Counted from the stretch's first letter, positions 1-8,830 are shown. The stretch is 64,000 nucleotides of DNA from Chloroflexota bacterium (GCA_038040195.1 JBBPIR010000001.1:1-64000); one strand, 5' to 3'. A program made the numbers and translations. Notes: a model not told the origin generated them from the letters alone.

Positions 1-1
1 G

Positions 2-706
2 TACGCCCTCGTCGATCGCGAGACCGGCAAGGTCGCGAGCGCGAAGTTCCCGCGCAAGTGGCCGACGCTGCTCGCTCATCGAGCGGCGTACGTCGAGCCG
101 CCAGCCGGCACCGACGGCCTGCCAGCGGTGCGGATCACTCTGCCGGACGGCCGGATCATCCGGAGCGACGACCCCAATGTTGACCAGGTCCTGTCGGCCG
201 ACCTCGGCCGTGACGTCGCCCTTGACCGCTCCGCGCCAGAGGCGCCGAGCCTCGAGGAGTACTGGCCCGACATGGAAGGCCTCGATCACCGGGACGCGCT
301 GACCGAGGAGGCGATGCCGCCCGGGACGTTCTTCGACGCCGGCATCGTCCACCTGCTGACGACCGCCACGCTCGACCGGCTCCGCCAGCTCTACCCGGAG
401 GGTCGCTTCGAGGTCCGCCGCTTCCGACCGAACGTCGTCGTCACTCCGACCGACGGCCAAGCCGGCTTCATCGAGAATGAATGGGTCGGGCGCTCCTTGG
501 CCATCGGCGACGAGGTCCGTCTGCGGATCACCAAGCCGTGCCAACGGTGCGTGATGACGACCATCGCACAGGACGATCTGCCGAAGGACCTCGGCATCCT
601 GCGGGCCGCGGCGCGACACAACAACGTGAACGTGGGCGTCTACGCCGCGGTCGAGCGAAGCGGCCGGGTTCACCGCGGCGATGAGGTTTGGCTGCCGCAG
701 TCCTGA
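2..706 (+). CDS. MOSC domain protein (5' end outside window)
   Basis: The reading frame is open from base 2, so the start lies outside the window. The first ~40 codons (YALVDRETGKVASAKFPRKW) resemble the beta-barrel MOSC N-terminal domain. The C-terminal half holds the MOSC core, with the family's cysteine-containing segment KPCQRCVMTTIAQDDLPKD. MOSC proteins bind sulfur on a conserved Cys and deliver it in molybdenum-cofactor or detoxification chemistry (family knowledge); the substrate here is unknown. It lies just outside the leftmost tRNA-Glu repeat (753), so it is probably the chromosomal flank of the island. Confidence 0.85.
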   Translation, partial: YALVDRETGKVASAKFPRKWPTLLAHRAAYVEPPAGTDGLPAVRITLPDGRIIRSDDPNVDQVLSADLGRDVALDRSAPEAPSLEEYWPDMEGLDHRDALTEEAMPPGTFFDAGIVHLLTTATLDRLRQLYPEGRFEVRRFRPNVVVTPTDGQAGFIENEWVGRSLAIGDEVRLRITKPCQRCVMTTIAQDDLPKDLGILRAAARHNNVNVGVYAAVERSGRVHRGDEVWLPQS

Positions 707-752
707 GTGACAGGACGGAATCCGCGCGTGGATGGGACCGTTGGGGGCAGAT

Positions 753-773
753 TTGGTACCGCATACCGGATTC
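753..773 (-). repeat. tRNA-Glu 3'-end repeat, copy 1 (att-like core)
   Basis: The 21 bp are identical to the CCA end and T-arm of the tRNA-Glu gene at 13424-13444, including GGTACCGCATACCGGATTC. Similarity stops inside the T-loop, as expected for a duplicated integration core. It starts 46 bp after the MOSC stop codon and is the leftmost of five copies, so it probably marks the distal island end. Confidence 0.85.
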
Positions 774-850
774 TGCGCGCAACGGCCCACACGTCCCAGC
801 GTGGGTACCGTGGGCGGAAAAAGCCACCGTGGGACACCTGGAGCGGCCGC

Positions 851-874
851 GATAAGGGTTCAGATAAGGGCTCA
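851..874 (+). repeat. Tandem 12-bp arm-like repeat right of core copy 1
   Basis: Two adjacent units, GATAAGGGTTCA and GATAAGGGCTCA, begin 77 nt after core copy 1. The 77-nt stretch between core and repeats aligns without gaps with the equivalent stretch beside copy 3 (6217-6293), so both derive from the same kind of element end. By analogy with lambda-type integration sites these may be arm-type integrase binding sites; that is inference. Confidence 0.7.
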
Positions 875-1401
875 GGATCGGCGGCGGCTCGCGGCCGAGC
901 AGCGCACCGACCAGCGCCCCCCGGGCAACCGCTGGCAGGAACGGATCGCCATCAGCGGCCTGCGCATGACGACCCTTGCCGGCGGCCACGACGGTCCCGG
1001 CGGCGCTGGCGGCGACGCCAGGCTCCGTGCCGGCGACGGTCCTCACGCCCTTGCCTACCTTCTTAAGCAGCCTACCTGGTGCATCCGTGCTCCAGTTCCT
1101 CCCACAGTCGGCGAGCGCCGGCATGCTGGGTGGGGTAGGCAATTTCGGTCAGCGCCGTCGCCAGGTAGTTGCGGTCGCCCAGGCCAGGCAGGCCACTGCG
1201 CCGGCGAAGAGACACGCGAACGCGACCACCAGGCCCGACCCGTTGCCGAAGATCAGGCTCGTAGCGGCATCTGTCCGCGCCGCGCCAGACCCTAGTGGAT
1301 GTGCCCCTCCGCTGCCGATATCCCGATCGACAATCAGCGAGCGAGTCCGAGCCCCGGATACGAGCTTGCCGAAGGGGTCGCGCGGGACATACTGGGAACC
1401 G
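875..1401. other. Stretch without a convincing gene
   Basis: No recognisable protein. The plus strand is open in frame with the gene at 1402, but the upstream codons are low-complexity Ala/Pro/Arg without family character. The minus strand near 1149-1250 encodes a short hydrophobic run (GLVVAFACLFAGAVACLAW), possibly the end of a lost membrane protein. Probably element debris. Confidence 0.4.
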
Positions 1402-2067
1402 ATGAGCGTCATCCGTACGATCACCCCCGGCATCCTGACCGTCGGCACGTATGGGGCGTTCGCCCCGCTTTGTTGGCGCGATGGCGATAAGGCACGAGGC
1501 CGCGACATCGATTTCCTTCGCGCGTTCGCAACGAAGTCAGGCCTCGAGTTCACCGCGCAGTTCTTCGAGTTCGACCGTATCTGGGAACGGCCTGGCCGCG
1601 ACGAGATCGACGTCGCGGCTGCCAGCATCGCCCCGCTGGCGAGTCGTACCTCGCCAGGCATGATGTGGAGCGACCCGTACTTCACGGTGCAGCGCTCGCT
1701 GCTCATCCGGTCGGTGGATCGCTACCAGCTCAAGACCATGGCCGACTTCGGCGGCCGCGTTATCGGGGTCACGCAAGGTTCGACTGCCGATGTGGACACG
1801 GACGCCAGAAGGCCATTGACGACGCGTGTGGTCTACCTCGACGACCAGGACCGCGCCGTCGATGCGCTGCTGCGCGGTGAGATCGACGGATTCGGCACCG
1901 GCGATGTGTGCAGTGAATACCTGGCAGACTCGCATCCCGGTCAGCTGGCGGTAAGCGATGTTCATCAGATGGAGATTCCGGAGACGTTCGCCTTCGCCGT
2001 TCGGGAGTCGGGCGGGCTGCTCGATCCACTGAACGAGTTCATACGCACGCAAAGCAACCGCTACTGA
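1402..2067 (+). CDS. Solute-binding protein family 3-like (PBPb) without signal peptide
   Basis: The 221-residue product has the type II periplasmic-binding fold pattern: ILTVGTYGAFAPLCW at the first strand, GRDIDFLRAFATKSGLEF, DVAAASIAPLASRTSPGMMWSDPYFTVQ and the hinge VIGVTQGSTADVDTDA, ending in the usual helix. Family members bind amino acids or other small ligands for ABC importers or sensor proteins. No signal peptide or lipobox is visible with this ATG, although the frame is open upstream, and no permease is nearby. It may be a cytoplasmic sensor or a truncated receptor. It lies between core copies 1 and 2 and is therefore likely cargo. The ligand is unknown. Confidence 0.65.
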   Translation: MSVIRTITPGILTVGTYGAFAPLCWRDGDKARGRDIDFLRAFATKSGLEFTAQFFEFDRIWERPGRDEIDVAAASIAPLASRTSPGMMWSDPYFTVQRSLLIRSVDRYQLKTMADFGGRVIGVTQGSTADVDTDARRPLTTRVVYLDDQDRAVDALLRGEIDGFGTGDVCSEYLADSHPGQLAVSDVHQMEIPETFAFAVRESGGLLDPLNEFIRTQSNRY

Positions 2068-2291
2068 CCGGCGGCGCCACGGCGCTAGTCGAGTACGAGG
2101 AGACACGCTTCGCGGATGGGCAGACCGATCCGGCGCGGATCATGTGGGCAGGTCCGACCGAGCTTCACACGATCGAGACATTGGAACCGACGACCTGAAC
2201 GTGATGGCCGTCGAGGTGAAGTGCGATCAGACGGCCTGACCGCGGAGTGCGCCAGCCCCCGCCGGCTCAATGTGCGCACGAAGCGGCCGAT
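2068..2291. other. Intergenic debris left of core copy 2
   Basis: No gene is recognised. The frame at 2079-2198 gives a short protein-like piece (TRFADGQTDPARIMWAGPTE) ending in TGA without a start, which may be a coding remnant. No tandem 12-bp repeat is seen about 60 nt left of core copy 2, unlike copies 4 and 5. Confidence 0.35.
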
Positions 2292-2312
2292 TTGGTACCG
2301 CAAACCGGATTC
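2292..2312 (-). repeat. tRNA-Glu 3'-end repeat, copy 2 (one mismatch)
   Basis: It matches the tRNA-Glu 3' end with one substitution (CAAACC for CATACC), the only imperfect copy. A single change suggests drift in an older junction or a slightly different target version. Confidence 0.8.
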
Positions 2313-2390
2313 GCTGTTCAAGGTCGCCTGCGACTGCCGCAAGCGCGCGGGTGCCGCGGGGGGCCGCAGGTGTGTGCAGCAGACTGCTCG

Positions 2391-2414
2391 GATCAGGGGT
2401 CAAATCGGGGGTCA
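2391..2414 (+). repeat. Tandem 12-bp arm-like repeat right of core copy 2
   Basis: The units are GATCAGGGGTCA and AATCGGGGGTCA, beginning 78 nt after core copy 2. Nearly the same pair (CTTCAGGGGTCA, AATCAGGGGTCA) recurs at 8644-8667, left of core copy 4. The pairing suggests these are the two ends of one element spanning 2292-8750. Confidence 0.7.
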
Positions 2415-2596
2415 ACTCCTCGAGTGGCGGTGTGCTTGCGCCCTCGTCCCATCGGACCATCAGAGAGGTCCGCTACTTCCCCGAGTACGAGCGGGAGTTA
2501 CGCGGGCGCCTGAGTGGCTGACCCACTCGATTCGGCGGCATTCGCAGTGCGCTCGCCGTCCGGTACTCTGAGCGCCCATACGCTGGGAGCGAGTTC

Positions 2597-5500
2597 GTGA
2601 CCTGCGCGAACTGTGGAACCGAAAACGAGGCGGGTCGCAAGTTCTGCGACGCCTGCGGCACGAGCCTTTCAGCCGGCTGCCCGAACTGCGGTGCGAGCAA
2701 CCGGCCTGCAGCGCGGTTCTGCGCGGACTGCGGCCTGCCGTTGCCGGGCGGCGGTCCCGCGCCAAGCGCGACGGCAACCTCTCCGTCGAATGCAGCGCCG
2801 GTGGCCGAGCGGCGGGTGGTCAGCGTCCTGTTCGCCGATCTGATTGGGTTCACGCCATTCGCCGAGGAGCGAGATGCCGAAGAAGTCCGCGACACGCTGA
2901 GCCGCTACTTCGACCTCGCGTCCGACGTCATTCGGCGCTACGGCGGCACGGTTGAGAAGTTCATCGGCGACGCCGTCATGGCGGTGTGGGGCGCCCCCAC
3001 CGCCCACGAGGACGACGCTGAGCGCGCGGTGCGTGCCGGGCTGGACCTGGTGGATGCCGTCCGCAGCCTGGGCCCGACCGTCCAGGCCCGTGCGGCGGTG
3101 TTGACTGGCGAGGCGGCCGTCACGCTGGGCGCCATCAACCAGGGCATGGTGGCGGGCGACCTTGTGAACACCGCATCACGCCTCCAGTCGGTGGCACCTC
3201 CCGGATCGGTCCTGGTGGGGGAGTCGACCCAGCGTGCGGCGGGCCGGGCCATCGCCTTCGAGGAAGCGGGCGAGCATGTCCTCAAGGGAAAGTCGGCCCC
3301 GGTGCCGGCCTGGCGGGCGCTGCGCCTGGTGGCCGAAGTCGGCGGCCGAAACCGCGCCGAGGGCCTTGAGGCACCATTCGTCGGGCGCGATGACGAGTTG
3401 CGGCTGTTGAAGGAGCTGTTCCTCGCGACCGGCCGCGAGTCTCGGATCCGGCTTGTATCGGTCATCGGCCCGGCGGGAATCGGAAAGTCGCGGCTGGCCT
3501 GGGAGTTCCTGAAATACGTGGACGGCCTGGTCGGTGACACGTGGTGGCACAGCGGTCGGTCTCCCGCCTTTGGCGAGGGCATCACCTTCTGGGCACTGGG
3601 CGAGATGGTTCGCGGCCGCTGCGGGCTGGTCGAGACCGATGACGAACCAACCACCCGGAGCAAGGTGCGAACCGCGATCCGGCAGTGGATCACCGATGAA
3701 CGCGAGCAGGAGTGGGTCGAAGGGGCACTGCTTTCGCTGCTCGGAGTGGAGTCAAGCGGCGGGTCCGAGGAGCTGTTTGCGGCGTGGCGCACGTTCTTCG
3801 AGCGTATCGCGGCCCACGCGCCGGTGGTCATGGTTTTCGAGGATCTCCACTTCGCCGATTCAGGGACCCTGGACTTCATCGACCACCTCCAGGAATGGAG
3901 CCGTGGCCTACCGATCTATGTTGTCACCCTGGCCCGTCCCGAGCTCCTGGAGAAGCGGTCGGACTGGGGGGCCGGCAAGCGCAGCTTCACGTCGCTGTAC
4001 CTCGAGCCGCTGCCCGAAGCCGCCATGCGCGAGATGCTCGCCGGCCTCATCCCAGGTCTCCCGGACCGCGCGGCGGCGGCCATCGTGGCCCGGGCGGACG
4101 GCATCCCGCTGTACGCGGTGGAGACGGTTCGCATGCTCCTGGCCGAGGGGCGCCTGACCGAAAAGGACGGCGTCTACGCCCCGGTCGGGGATCTCACCGA
4201 GCTCGCCGTGCCCCAGACGCTCACCGCCCTTGTGGCCGCCCGCCTGGACGGGTTGGAGCCTGCCGATCGGTCTCTCGTCCACGACGCCGCCGTTCTGGGG
4301 CAGTCCTTCACGACGGACGGCCTGGCGGCCGTGTCCGGCGTGGCCACCGACCTGGAGCCGCGGCTGACAGCGCTGGTCCACCAGGAGCTGTTCACGCGGG
4401 ACACCGATCCGCGGTCGCCCGAACGCGGGCAGTACGCGTTCGTCCAGGCCCTCATCCGCGAGGTCGCCTATAACACGCTGGCCAAGCCGGACCGCAAGGC
4501 CCGTCATCTGGCCGCCGCTCGCTACTTCGAGTCGCTGGGCTCCGATGAGCTGGCAGGTGCCCTCGCGGGCCACTATCTCGCCGCCCATGCCAGCGCCGCG
4601 GCCGGTCCAGAGGCCGATGCACTGGCCGTCCAGGCGCGGATCGCGCTCCGGGCAGCGGCTGACCGAGCGGTAGCCCTGGGGGCCCACGACCAGGCCGTCG
4701 CATTCCTGGACCAGGCCCTGACCGTGACCACTGATCCTGCCGAGCAGGGTGACATCATCGAGCGAGCGGCCTCGTCAGCGACCACCGCCGCGCGCTACGT
4801 GCACGCAGAAGCCCTTTGCCGGCAGGCCATCGACCTGTACCGCGGCCTGGGCGACCGGGTCGGAGTGGCCCGTGCGACCACTGCCCTCGGCTCCGCACTG
4901 CTGTACAACGCTCAGGCGGAGGCTGCCATCAATCTCCTCGAGCCCGCTTCGGCTGAGTTCGCCGACCTGGCTCCCGATCCCGTCGTCGTCGCGCTGGACG
5001 GGATGCTCCTCAACGCCCTGGGTTTCGGGGAACGGTTTTCGCAGGCGCTGGGCGTGGCCGAGCGTGTGCTCGAGGCCGCGGAGCACCGCGGCCTCACCGA
5101 AGTGCTGGCGGATGCCCTCCTCGCCAAGGGAGCGACCCTGGCCGCTCTGGGCCGCGTCCGGGAGGGGATCGGAATCATCAAGGCCGGCGAGGACCTCGCG
5201 CGCGATGCCGGGCTCACCGCCTTGCACCTGCGCGGGATCATCTCGCGAACGTTCTTCGAGCTCGAGATCGATAACCGGCGAGCCCTGGCCGGCATGCGGG
5301 AGGGACTAGAGCTGGCTCGCCGCACGGGCGAGCGCCGGATCATGCTGCGGTTCGCCAACAACGTCGGTTTCACCGCCTACCTCGGCGGCGAATGGGACGA
5401 GGCCATCGCAACCTTGGAAGGACCGCTGGCCGAGGACCTGGAACCGAACCATCGGGTTGGGCTGCTGGGAAACGCCCTCGTGGTACGGGCTTCGCGAGGG

Positions 5501-6163
5501 GAGTCGATCGCGGATGGGCTTGCCGAGCTCGATCGGCTGGCGGGTGGGAGCAATGATGTCGGCTTGGCATCGTTGAGATTGTCGGTGTTCGACGCCAGGG
5601 GCAGCGAAGCCTTCGCGGCTGGTCGTTTCGAAGATGCTCGCACCGCATGGCTTCGCGTGGTGGAGCTCGACACCACCCAGGGCCCCTCGTATTACTACCA
5701 GGCAGCACGGGCCGGGCTCTGGGACCGCGACCTCGATGCAGCCCGGTCCGACTTACGGGCCCTGGACGGAACCGGCGTCCATGGCGGGGTCGTTGAGATC
5801 CGCCGCGCGACCATCCGTGCCGGTCTGGCCGCCCTCGAGGGTCGGCCCCGCGAGGCCGCTGCCGCCTACCGAGAAGCGATCCGCGACTTCGAGGACCAGC
5901 ATCTCGCCTTCGACGCCGCCCTGACCGCCCTCGACATGACCGCCTTCGTGGGAATCTCGGAACCAGAAGTAGGCCCGATCGCGGCCGCTGCACGAGCGTT
6001 CTTTGCCCGCGTCGGAGCCAGGCCGTTCGTCGAACGGCTCGATGCCACGGTAGAGACTGCGGACAGCGCGGGTCCGGCGACGGATGGGATGCCGGTCGAT
6101 GGCGCCGCGTTGACTGTTACGGCCAGCTCGGCGGCATCGGTCAGCGCGCTTCCAGCCGAATAA
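2597..6163 (+). CDS. Class III adenylate/guanylate cyclase with zinc ribbons, AAA ATPase and TPR-like region
   Basis: The product has 1188 residues. Two CxxC-CxxC zinc ribbons fill residues 2-52 (CANCGTENEAGRKFCDACG, CPNCG...FCADCG). A class III cyclase domain follows, with metal-binding Asp residues in FADLIGFTPF (~78) and GDAVMAVWG and the NTASRL transition-state segment. Next comes a STAND/AAA-type ATPase with Walker A GPAGIGKSRLAW (~290) and Walker B-like VMVFEDLHFAD. The C-terminal ~500 residues are Ala/Leu helical repeats, probably TPR. It should make a cyclic nucleotide under control of an ATP-driven sensor; its input is unknown. The GTG start follows GGGAGCGAG. This architecture is frequent in Chloroflexota and Actinomycetota. 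It sits inside the island as cargo, its stop 32 bp before core copy 3. Confidence 0.9.
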   Translation: MTCANCGTENEAGRKFCDACGTSLSAGCPNCGASNRPAARFCADCGLPLPGGGPAPSATATSPSNAAPVAERRVVSVLFADLIGFTPFAEERDAEEVRDTLSRYFDLASDVIRRYGGTVEKFIGDAVMAVWGAPTAHEDDAERAVRAGLDLVDAVRSLGPTVQARAAVLTGEAAVTLGAINQGMVAGDLVNTASRLQSVAPPGSVLVGESTQRAAGRAIAFEEAGEHVLKGKSAPVPAWRALRLVAEVGGRNRAEGLEAPFVGRDDELRLLKELFLATGRESRIRLVSVIGPAGIGKSRLAWEFLKYVDGLVGDTWWHSGRSPAFGEGITFWALGEMVRGRCGLVETDDEPTTRSKVRTAIRQWITDEREQEWVEGALLSLLGVESSGGSEELFAAWRTFFERIAAHAPVVMVFEDLHFADSGTLDFIDHLQEWSRGLPIYVVTLARPELLEKRSDWGAGKRSFTSLYLEPLPEAAMREMLAGLIPGLPDRAAAAIVARADGIPLYAVETVRMLLAEGRLTEKDGVYAPVGDLTELAVPQTLTALVAARLDGLEPADRSLVHDAAVLGQSFTTDGLAAVSGVATDLEPRLTALVHQELFTRDTDPRSPERGQYAFVQALIREVAYNTLAKPDRKARHLAAARYFESLGSDELAGALAGHYLAAHASAAAGPEADALAVQARIALRAAADRAVALGAHDQAVAFLDQALTVTTDPAEQGDIIERAASSATTAARYVHAEALCRQAIDLYRGLGDRVGVARATTALGSALLYNAQAEAAINLLEPASAEFADLAPDPVVVALDGMLLNALGFGERFSQALGVAERVLEAAEHRGLTEVLADALLAKGATLAALGRVREGIGIIKAGEDLARDAGLTALHLRGIISRTFFELEIDNRRALAGMREGLELARRTGERRIMLRFANNVGFTAYLGGEWDEAIATLEGPLAEDLEPNHRVGLLGNALVVRASRGESIADGLAELDRLAGGSNDVGLASLRLSVFDARGSEAFAAGRFEDARTAWLRVVELDTTQGPSYYYQAARAGLWDRDLDAARSDLRALDGTGVHGGVVEIRRATIRAGLAALEGRPREAAAAYREAIRDFEDQHLAFDAALTALDMTAFVGISEPEVGPIAAAARAFFARVGARPFVERLDATVETADSAGPATDGMPVDGAALTVTASSAASVSALPAE

Positions 6164-6195
6164 TGAGCTCGTCACCTACCAGATATTGTGGTGTG

Positions 6196-6216
6196 TTGGT
6201 ACCGCATACCGGATTC
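6196..6216 (-). repeat. tRNA-Glu 3'-end repeat, copy 3
   Basis: Identical over 21 bp to the tRNA-Glu 3' end. It follows the cyclase stop codon by 32 bp and lies inside the larger element defined by the matching repeats at 2391 and 8644, so it looks nested. Confidence 0.85.
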
Positions 6217-6293
6217 TGGGCGTAGCGACCCACAGGTTCCACATTGGCTCCGGTGGGCGAATCCGACCGCACTGGGACCCCTGGGACGGCCGC

Positions 6294-6317
6294 GATAAGG
6301 GCTCAGATAAGGGCTCG
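6294..6317 (+). repeat. Tandem 12-bp arm-like repeat right of core copy 3
   Basis: GATAAGGGCTCA and GATAAGGGCTCG begin 77 nt after core copy 3. Sequence, spacing and the intervening DNA correspond to those beside core copy 1. Confidence 0.7.
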
Positions 6318-6462
6318 GATCGGCGCTCACCGCGCGAGCAGCTCACTCGACTTCCCATGACCCGCCAGAGCGGGCCAGAGCCCAGATGGAACCAATCGCC
6401 CCCAGCCGTGCCCATACCAAACGAAGGCGGTCATCTTGGTCGCCACGCGTAGGGTGAGCAGC

Positions 6463-7023
6463 ATGCAGAACGATCTGGTGGTACGGGCGTCAGCCGGCGA
6501 CCATGCCGCGTTCTCCCAGCTGGCAGCTGCTGCAATCGGCGGGCTGTACCGCGTCGCCCACCTGATCCTGCGGGATGGCGACCTTGCCAACGACGCCGTC
6601 CAGAACGCCCTGATCGCCGCCTGGCAGGACATTCGAGCTCTGCGCGACCCCGACCGCTTCGACGCCTGGCTGCACCGGCTGACGGTGCGCGCCTGCTACC
6701 GCGTCGCACGCAAGGAGCGGCATCGGGCCTTCACGGAGGTGCAGCTGGTGCCGATGCACGAGGTTCCATCGGTCGACGATGACCAGCGCCTGCTGGCGGT
6801 TCGCGATCAGCTTGAGCGCGGCTTTCGGCACCTATCGGCGGAGGAGCGGGCCGTACTCGTGCTCCATTACTACCTCGACCTGCCGTTGGCGGAGGCTGCC
6901 GACATGATGGGCATTCCGCTGGGCACCATGAAATCGCGACTCAACCGCGCCACCCAGGCGCTTCGGGCTGCGCTCGATGCGCAGGATCGGGCTTCGGCAG
7001 TCTCGACGGGAGGCATCGCATGA
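6463..7023 (+). CDS. ECF-type RNA polymerase sigma factor
   Basis: The product has 186 residues. Region 2 is seen as HLILRDGDLANDAVQNALIAAW...DPDRFDAWLHRLTVRACYR and region 4 as LSAEERAVLVLHYYLDLPLAEAADMMGIPLGTMKSRLNRATQALR, the helix-turn-helix that reads the -35 element. ECF factors redirect RNA polymerase in response to extracytoplasmic signals. The ATG at 6463 removes nine poorly supported upstream codons that begin at TTG. Its stop overlaps the next start (ATGA at 7020), so it is co-translated with the Kelch membrane protein, in the position where an anti-sigma factor is usually encoded. It is island cargo. Confidence 0.92.
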   Translation: MQNDLVVRASAGDHAAFSQLAAAAIGGLYRVAHLILRDGDLANDAVQNALIAAWQDIRALRDPDRFDAWLHRLTVRACYRVARKERHRAFTEVQLVPMHEVPSVDDDQRLLAVRDQLERGFRHLSAEERAVLVLHYYLDLPLAEAADMMGIPLGTMKSRLNRATQALRAALDAQDRASAVSTGGIA

Positions 7024-8405
7024 CCAGTGAGCGCCAGTTCGACGCGCTGCTTCGATCGTGGCTTGAGGAATCGGCGCCGTCTGGCCAGCCGCAGGGCCTG
7101 CTCGAGTCGGTGCTGACCGCGACGGGTCACACCCGCCCCCGTCCGGCATGGCTGGTCCGCTTGCTCGATGAGCCGATGCCTGAGACAGGCCGCCCGGGAC
7201 TGAGCCGCTTCGCGCCCTTGGCTCTCGCTGGGACAGCCGTTGTCGTCGCCCTGGTAATTGGCATCGGCCTCTTCCTGCGATCGCTCAACGTCGGTCCGAG
7301 CCCGACGCCCAGCGGGCAGCCCAGCCCGAGCGAACTCGCAGGACCATCAGCAGGACCGACCTCGTCCGTCGTCTCGGGTCCGGCAGGGGTCTGGATCGCC
7401 ACCGGGACGATGGGTACGCCCCGCTCTGGTCACACCGCGGTGCGCCTCCTCGACGGCAGGGTGCTCGTTGCGGGCGGCTCGGGAGCCAATAATGAGGACC
7501 ACCTGACCTCCGCCGAGTTGTACGACCCGGACAGCGGGACCTGGTCCGCCACCGGGAACATGCTCAAGCCCCTCGCTGGCTTCCCGGCCACGCTGCTGCG
7601 CGACGGCAAGGTGCTTGTGGGGGATGTCGACGACCCGACGGCGGACGAGCCGATCGGCGGCGCAGAGGTGTACGACCCGGACAGCGGAATCTGGACCGCC
7701 ACCGGGAAGATGCTCATGACTGGCGACACGGCCACCACGGCCACGTTGCTGCGCGATGGCAAGGTCCTCGTGATCGGCAACGACGGCAGCGCCGAGCTGT
7801 ACGACCCCGACAGTGGGACCTGGACCGCCACCGGGACGATGACCACACCGCGGCACAGCCACGCGGCCATCCTGCTGCCCGATGGCAGGGTGCTCGTGGC
7901 GGGCGGCCACGCCCCCTTCGACTTCCCGACTGACTCGGCCGAGCTGTACGATCCGGACACGGGGTCCTGGACCGCGATCGCGAACATGAACGCCCCGCGC
8001 GACGTCATCACGGCGACGCTGCTGCGCGATGGCAAGGTGCTCGTGGTGGGCCAAACGTCAACGTCGTCCGCCGACCGGTGGGCCGAGCTGTACGACCCGG
8101 CCACCGGGGCCTGGACCGCCACCGGGGACATGGCCAGGCCGGGCACCTCCTACCAAACGGCCACACTGTTGTCGGATGGCACGGTGCTGGTGGCGGGCGG
8201 CGTGAATGGAATTGACCCCGAGCCGCCCTTTAGGGCCGCCGAGCTGTACGACCCGGACACCCGGTCCTGGACCACCACCGGGACCATGCTCGAGTGGCGC
8301 GTCGGGTCCCCGGCCACGTTGCTCCTCGATGGCAGGGTCCTCGTGGCGGGTGGCGATGACACACCGGGTTCGGCGCAGCTGTACGTCCCGGGCAGCGGTC
8401 AGTGA
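7020..8405 (+). CDS. Membrane-anchored Kelch-repeat protein, possible anti-sigma partner
   Basis: The product has 461 residues. The first ~70 are cytoplasmic-looking (ERQFDALLRSWLEESAP), followed by one membrane helix (LALAGTAVVVALVIGIGLFL, ~75-95), a Pro/Ser linker and six or seven Kelch blades marked by repeated AELYDPDSGTWTATG and DGRVLVAGG motifs, forming an extracellular beta-propeller. The topology (cytoplasmic N-terminus, one helix, sensor outside) and the 4-bp overlap with the sigma factor gene fit a fused anti-sigma/sensor, but no HxxxCxxC zinc anti-sigma motif is visible. The ligand is unknown. The repeats are very similar in DNA, so copy number may vary. Confidence 0.85.
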   Translation: MTSERQFDALLRSWLEESAPSGQPQGLLESVLTATGHTRPRPAWLVRLLDEPMPETGRPGLSRFAPLALAGTAVVVALVIGIGLFLRSLNVGPSPTPSGQPSPSELAGPSAGPTSSVVSGPAGVWIATGTMGTPRSGHTAVRLLDGRVLVAGGSGANNEDHLTSAELYDPDSGTWSATGNMLKPLAGFPATLLRDGKVLVGDVDDPTADEPIGGAEVYDPDSGIWTATGKMLMTGDTATTATLLRDGKVLVIGNDGSAELYDPDSGTWTATGTMTTPRHSHAAILLPDGRVLVAGGHAPFDFPTDSAELYDPDTGSWTAIANMNAPRDVITATLLRDGKVLVVGQTSTSSADRWAELYDPATGAWTATGDMARPGTSYQTATLLSDGTVLVAGGVNGIDPEPPFRAAELYDPDTRSWTTTGTMLEWRVGSPATLLLDGRVLVAGGDDTPGSAQLYVPGSGQ

Positions 8406-8643
8406 TCTGCCCTGCCGGCCGGCATGGTCGTGGGGCTGGTCGGCGATGTCGATGAGGAGAGAGTCTGCCGCGACCACGTACCTCGGCGACTAGCTCCTGA
8501 CCCTCGTGCTGTCGGCCCTCGCCGGCGGCGGCGATGCCGAAGAGTGATGCAACCCTCCAACCGGACTGGGAAGGAAGTCTAGGCCGGGCGAACACAGCGG
8601 TAGCCTACGGAACGCTAATCGGACAGCTGCGCTCCTCTCGGCC
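8406..8643. other. Gap between Kelch gene and element end
   Basis: No gene is recognised; short open frames lack family features. The stretch leads directly into the tandem repeats at 8644. Confidence 0.4.
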
Positions 8644-8667
8644 CTTCAGGGGTCAAATCAGGGGTCA
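8644..8667 (+). repeat. Tandem 12-bp arm-like repeat left of core copy 4
   Basis: CTTCAGGGGTCA and AATCAGGGGTCA end 62 nt before core copy 4. The sequence matches the pair at 2391-2414, and the ~60-nt spacing matches the left-side pair at 13340-13363. Confidence 0.7.
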
Positions 8668-8729
8668 CCATCGCCGCCGGGGTGCTGCACAGGCCGGATC
8701 TGAGCATGAATTTCGCCGACGGGGGCAAG

Positions 8730-8750
8730 TTGGTACCGCATACCGGATTC
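8730..8750 (-). repeat. tRNA-Glu 3'-end repeat, copy 4
   Basis: Identical over 21 bp to the tRNA-Glu 3' end. It is the only copy with tandem 12-bp repeats on both sides (8644 left, 8831 right), with different sequences. It therefore looks like the junction between two adjacent elements. Confidence 0.85.
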
Positions 8751-8830
8751 GCGGCAAACGTCCGGCGGGTTCCGGCTGAGTACGGCTGTTACGGTGCGCT
8801 CCGGCCAGTTCTGGTGGATTCCGACCGGCT

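Noticed and set aside
7400-8150. Long minus-strand open frames opposite the Kelch gene
   Set aside because: Repetitive shadow of the Kelch repeats (GSYSSA, VAVQ) created by high-GC codon bias.
7500-8300. Tandem DNA repeats in the Kelch gene as a CRISPR-like array
   Set aside because: Repeats are in frame, imperfect and encode beta-propeller blades; no spacer pattern.
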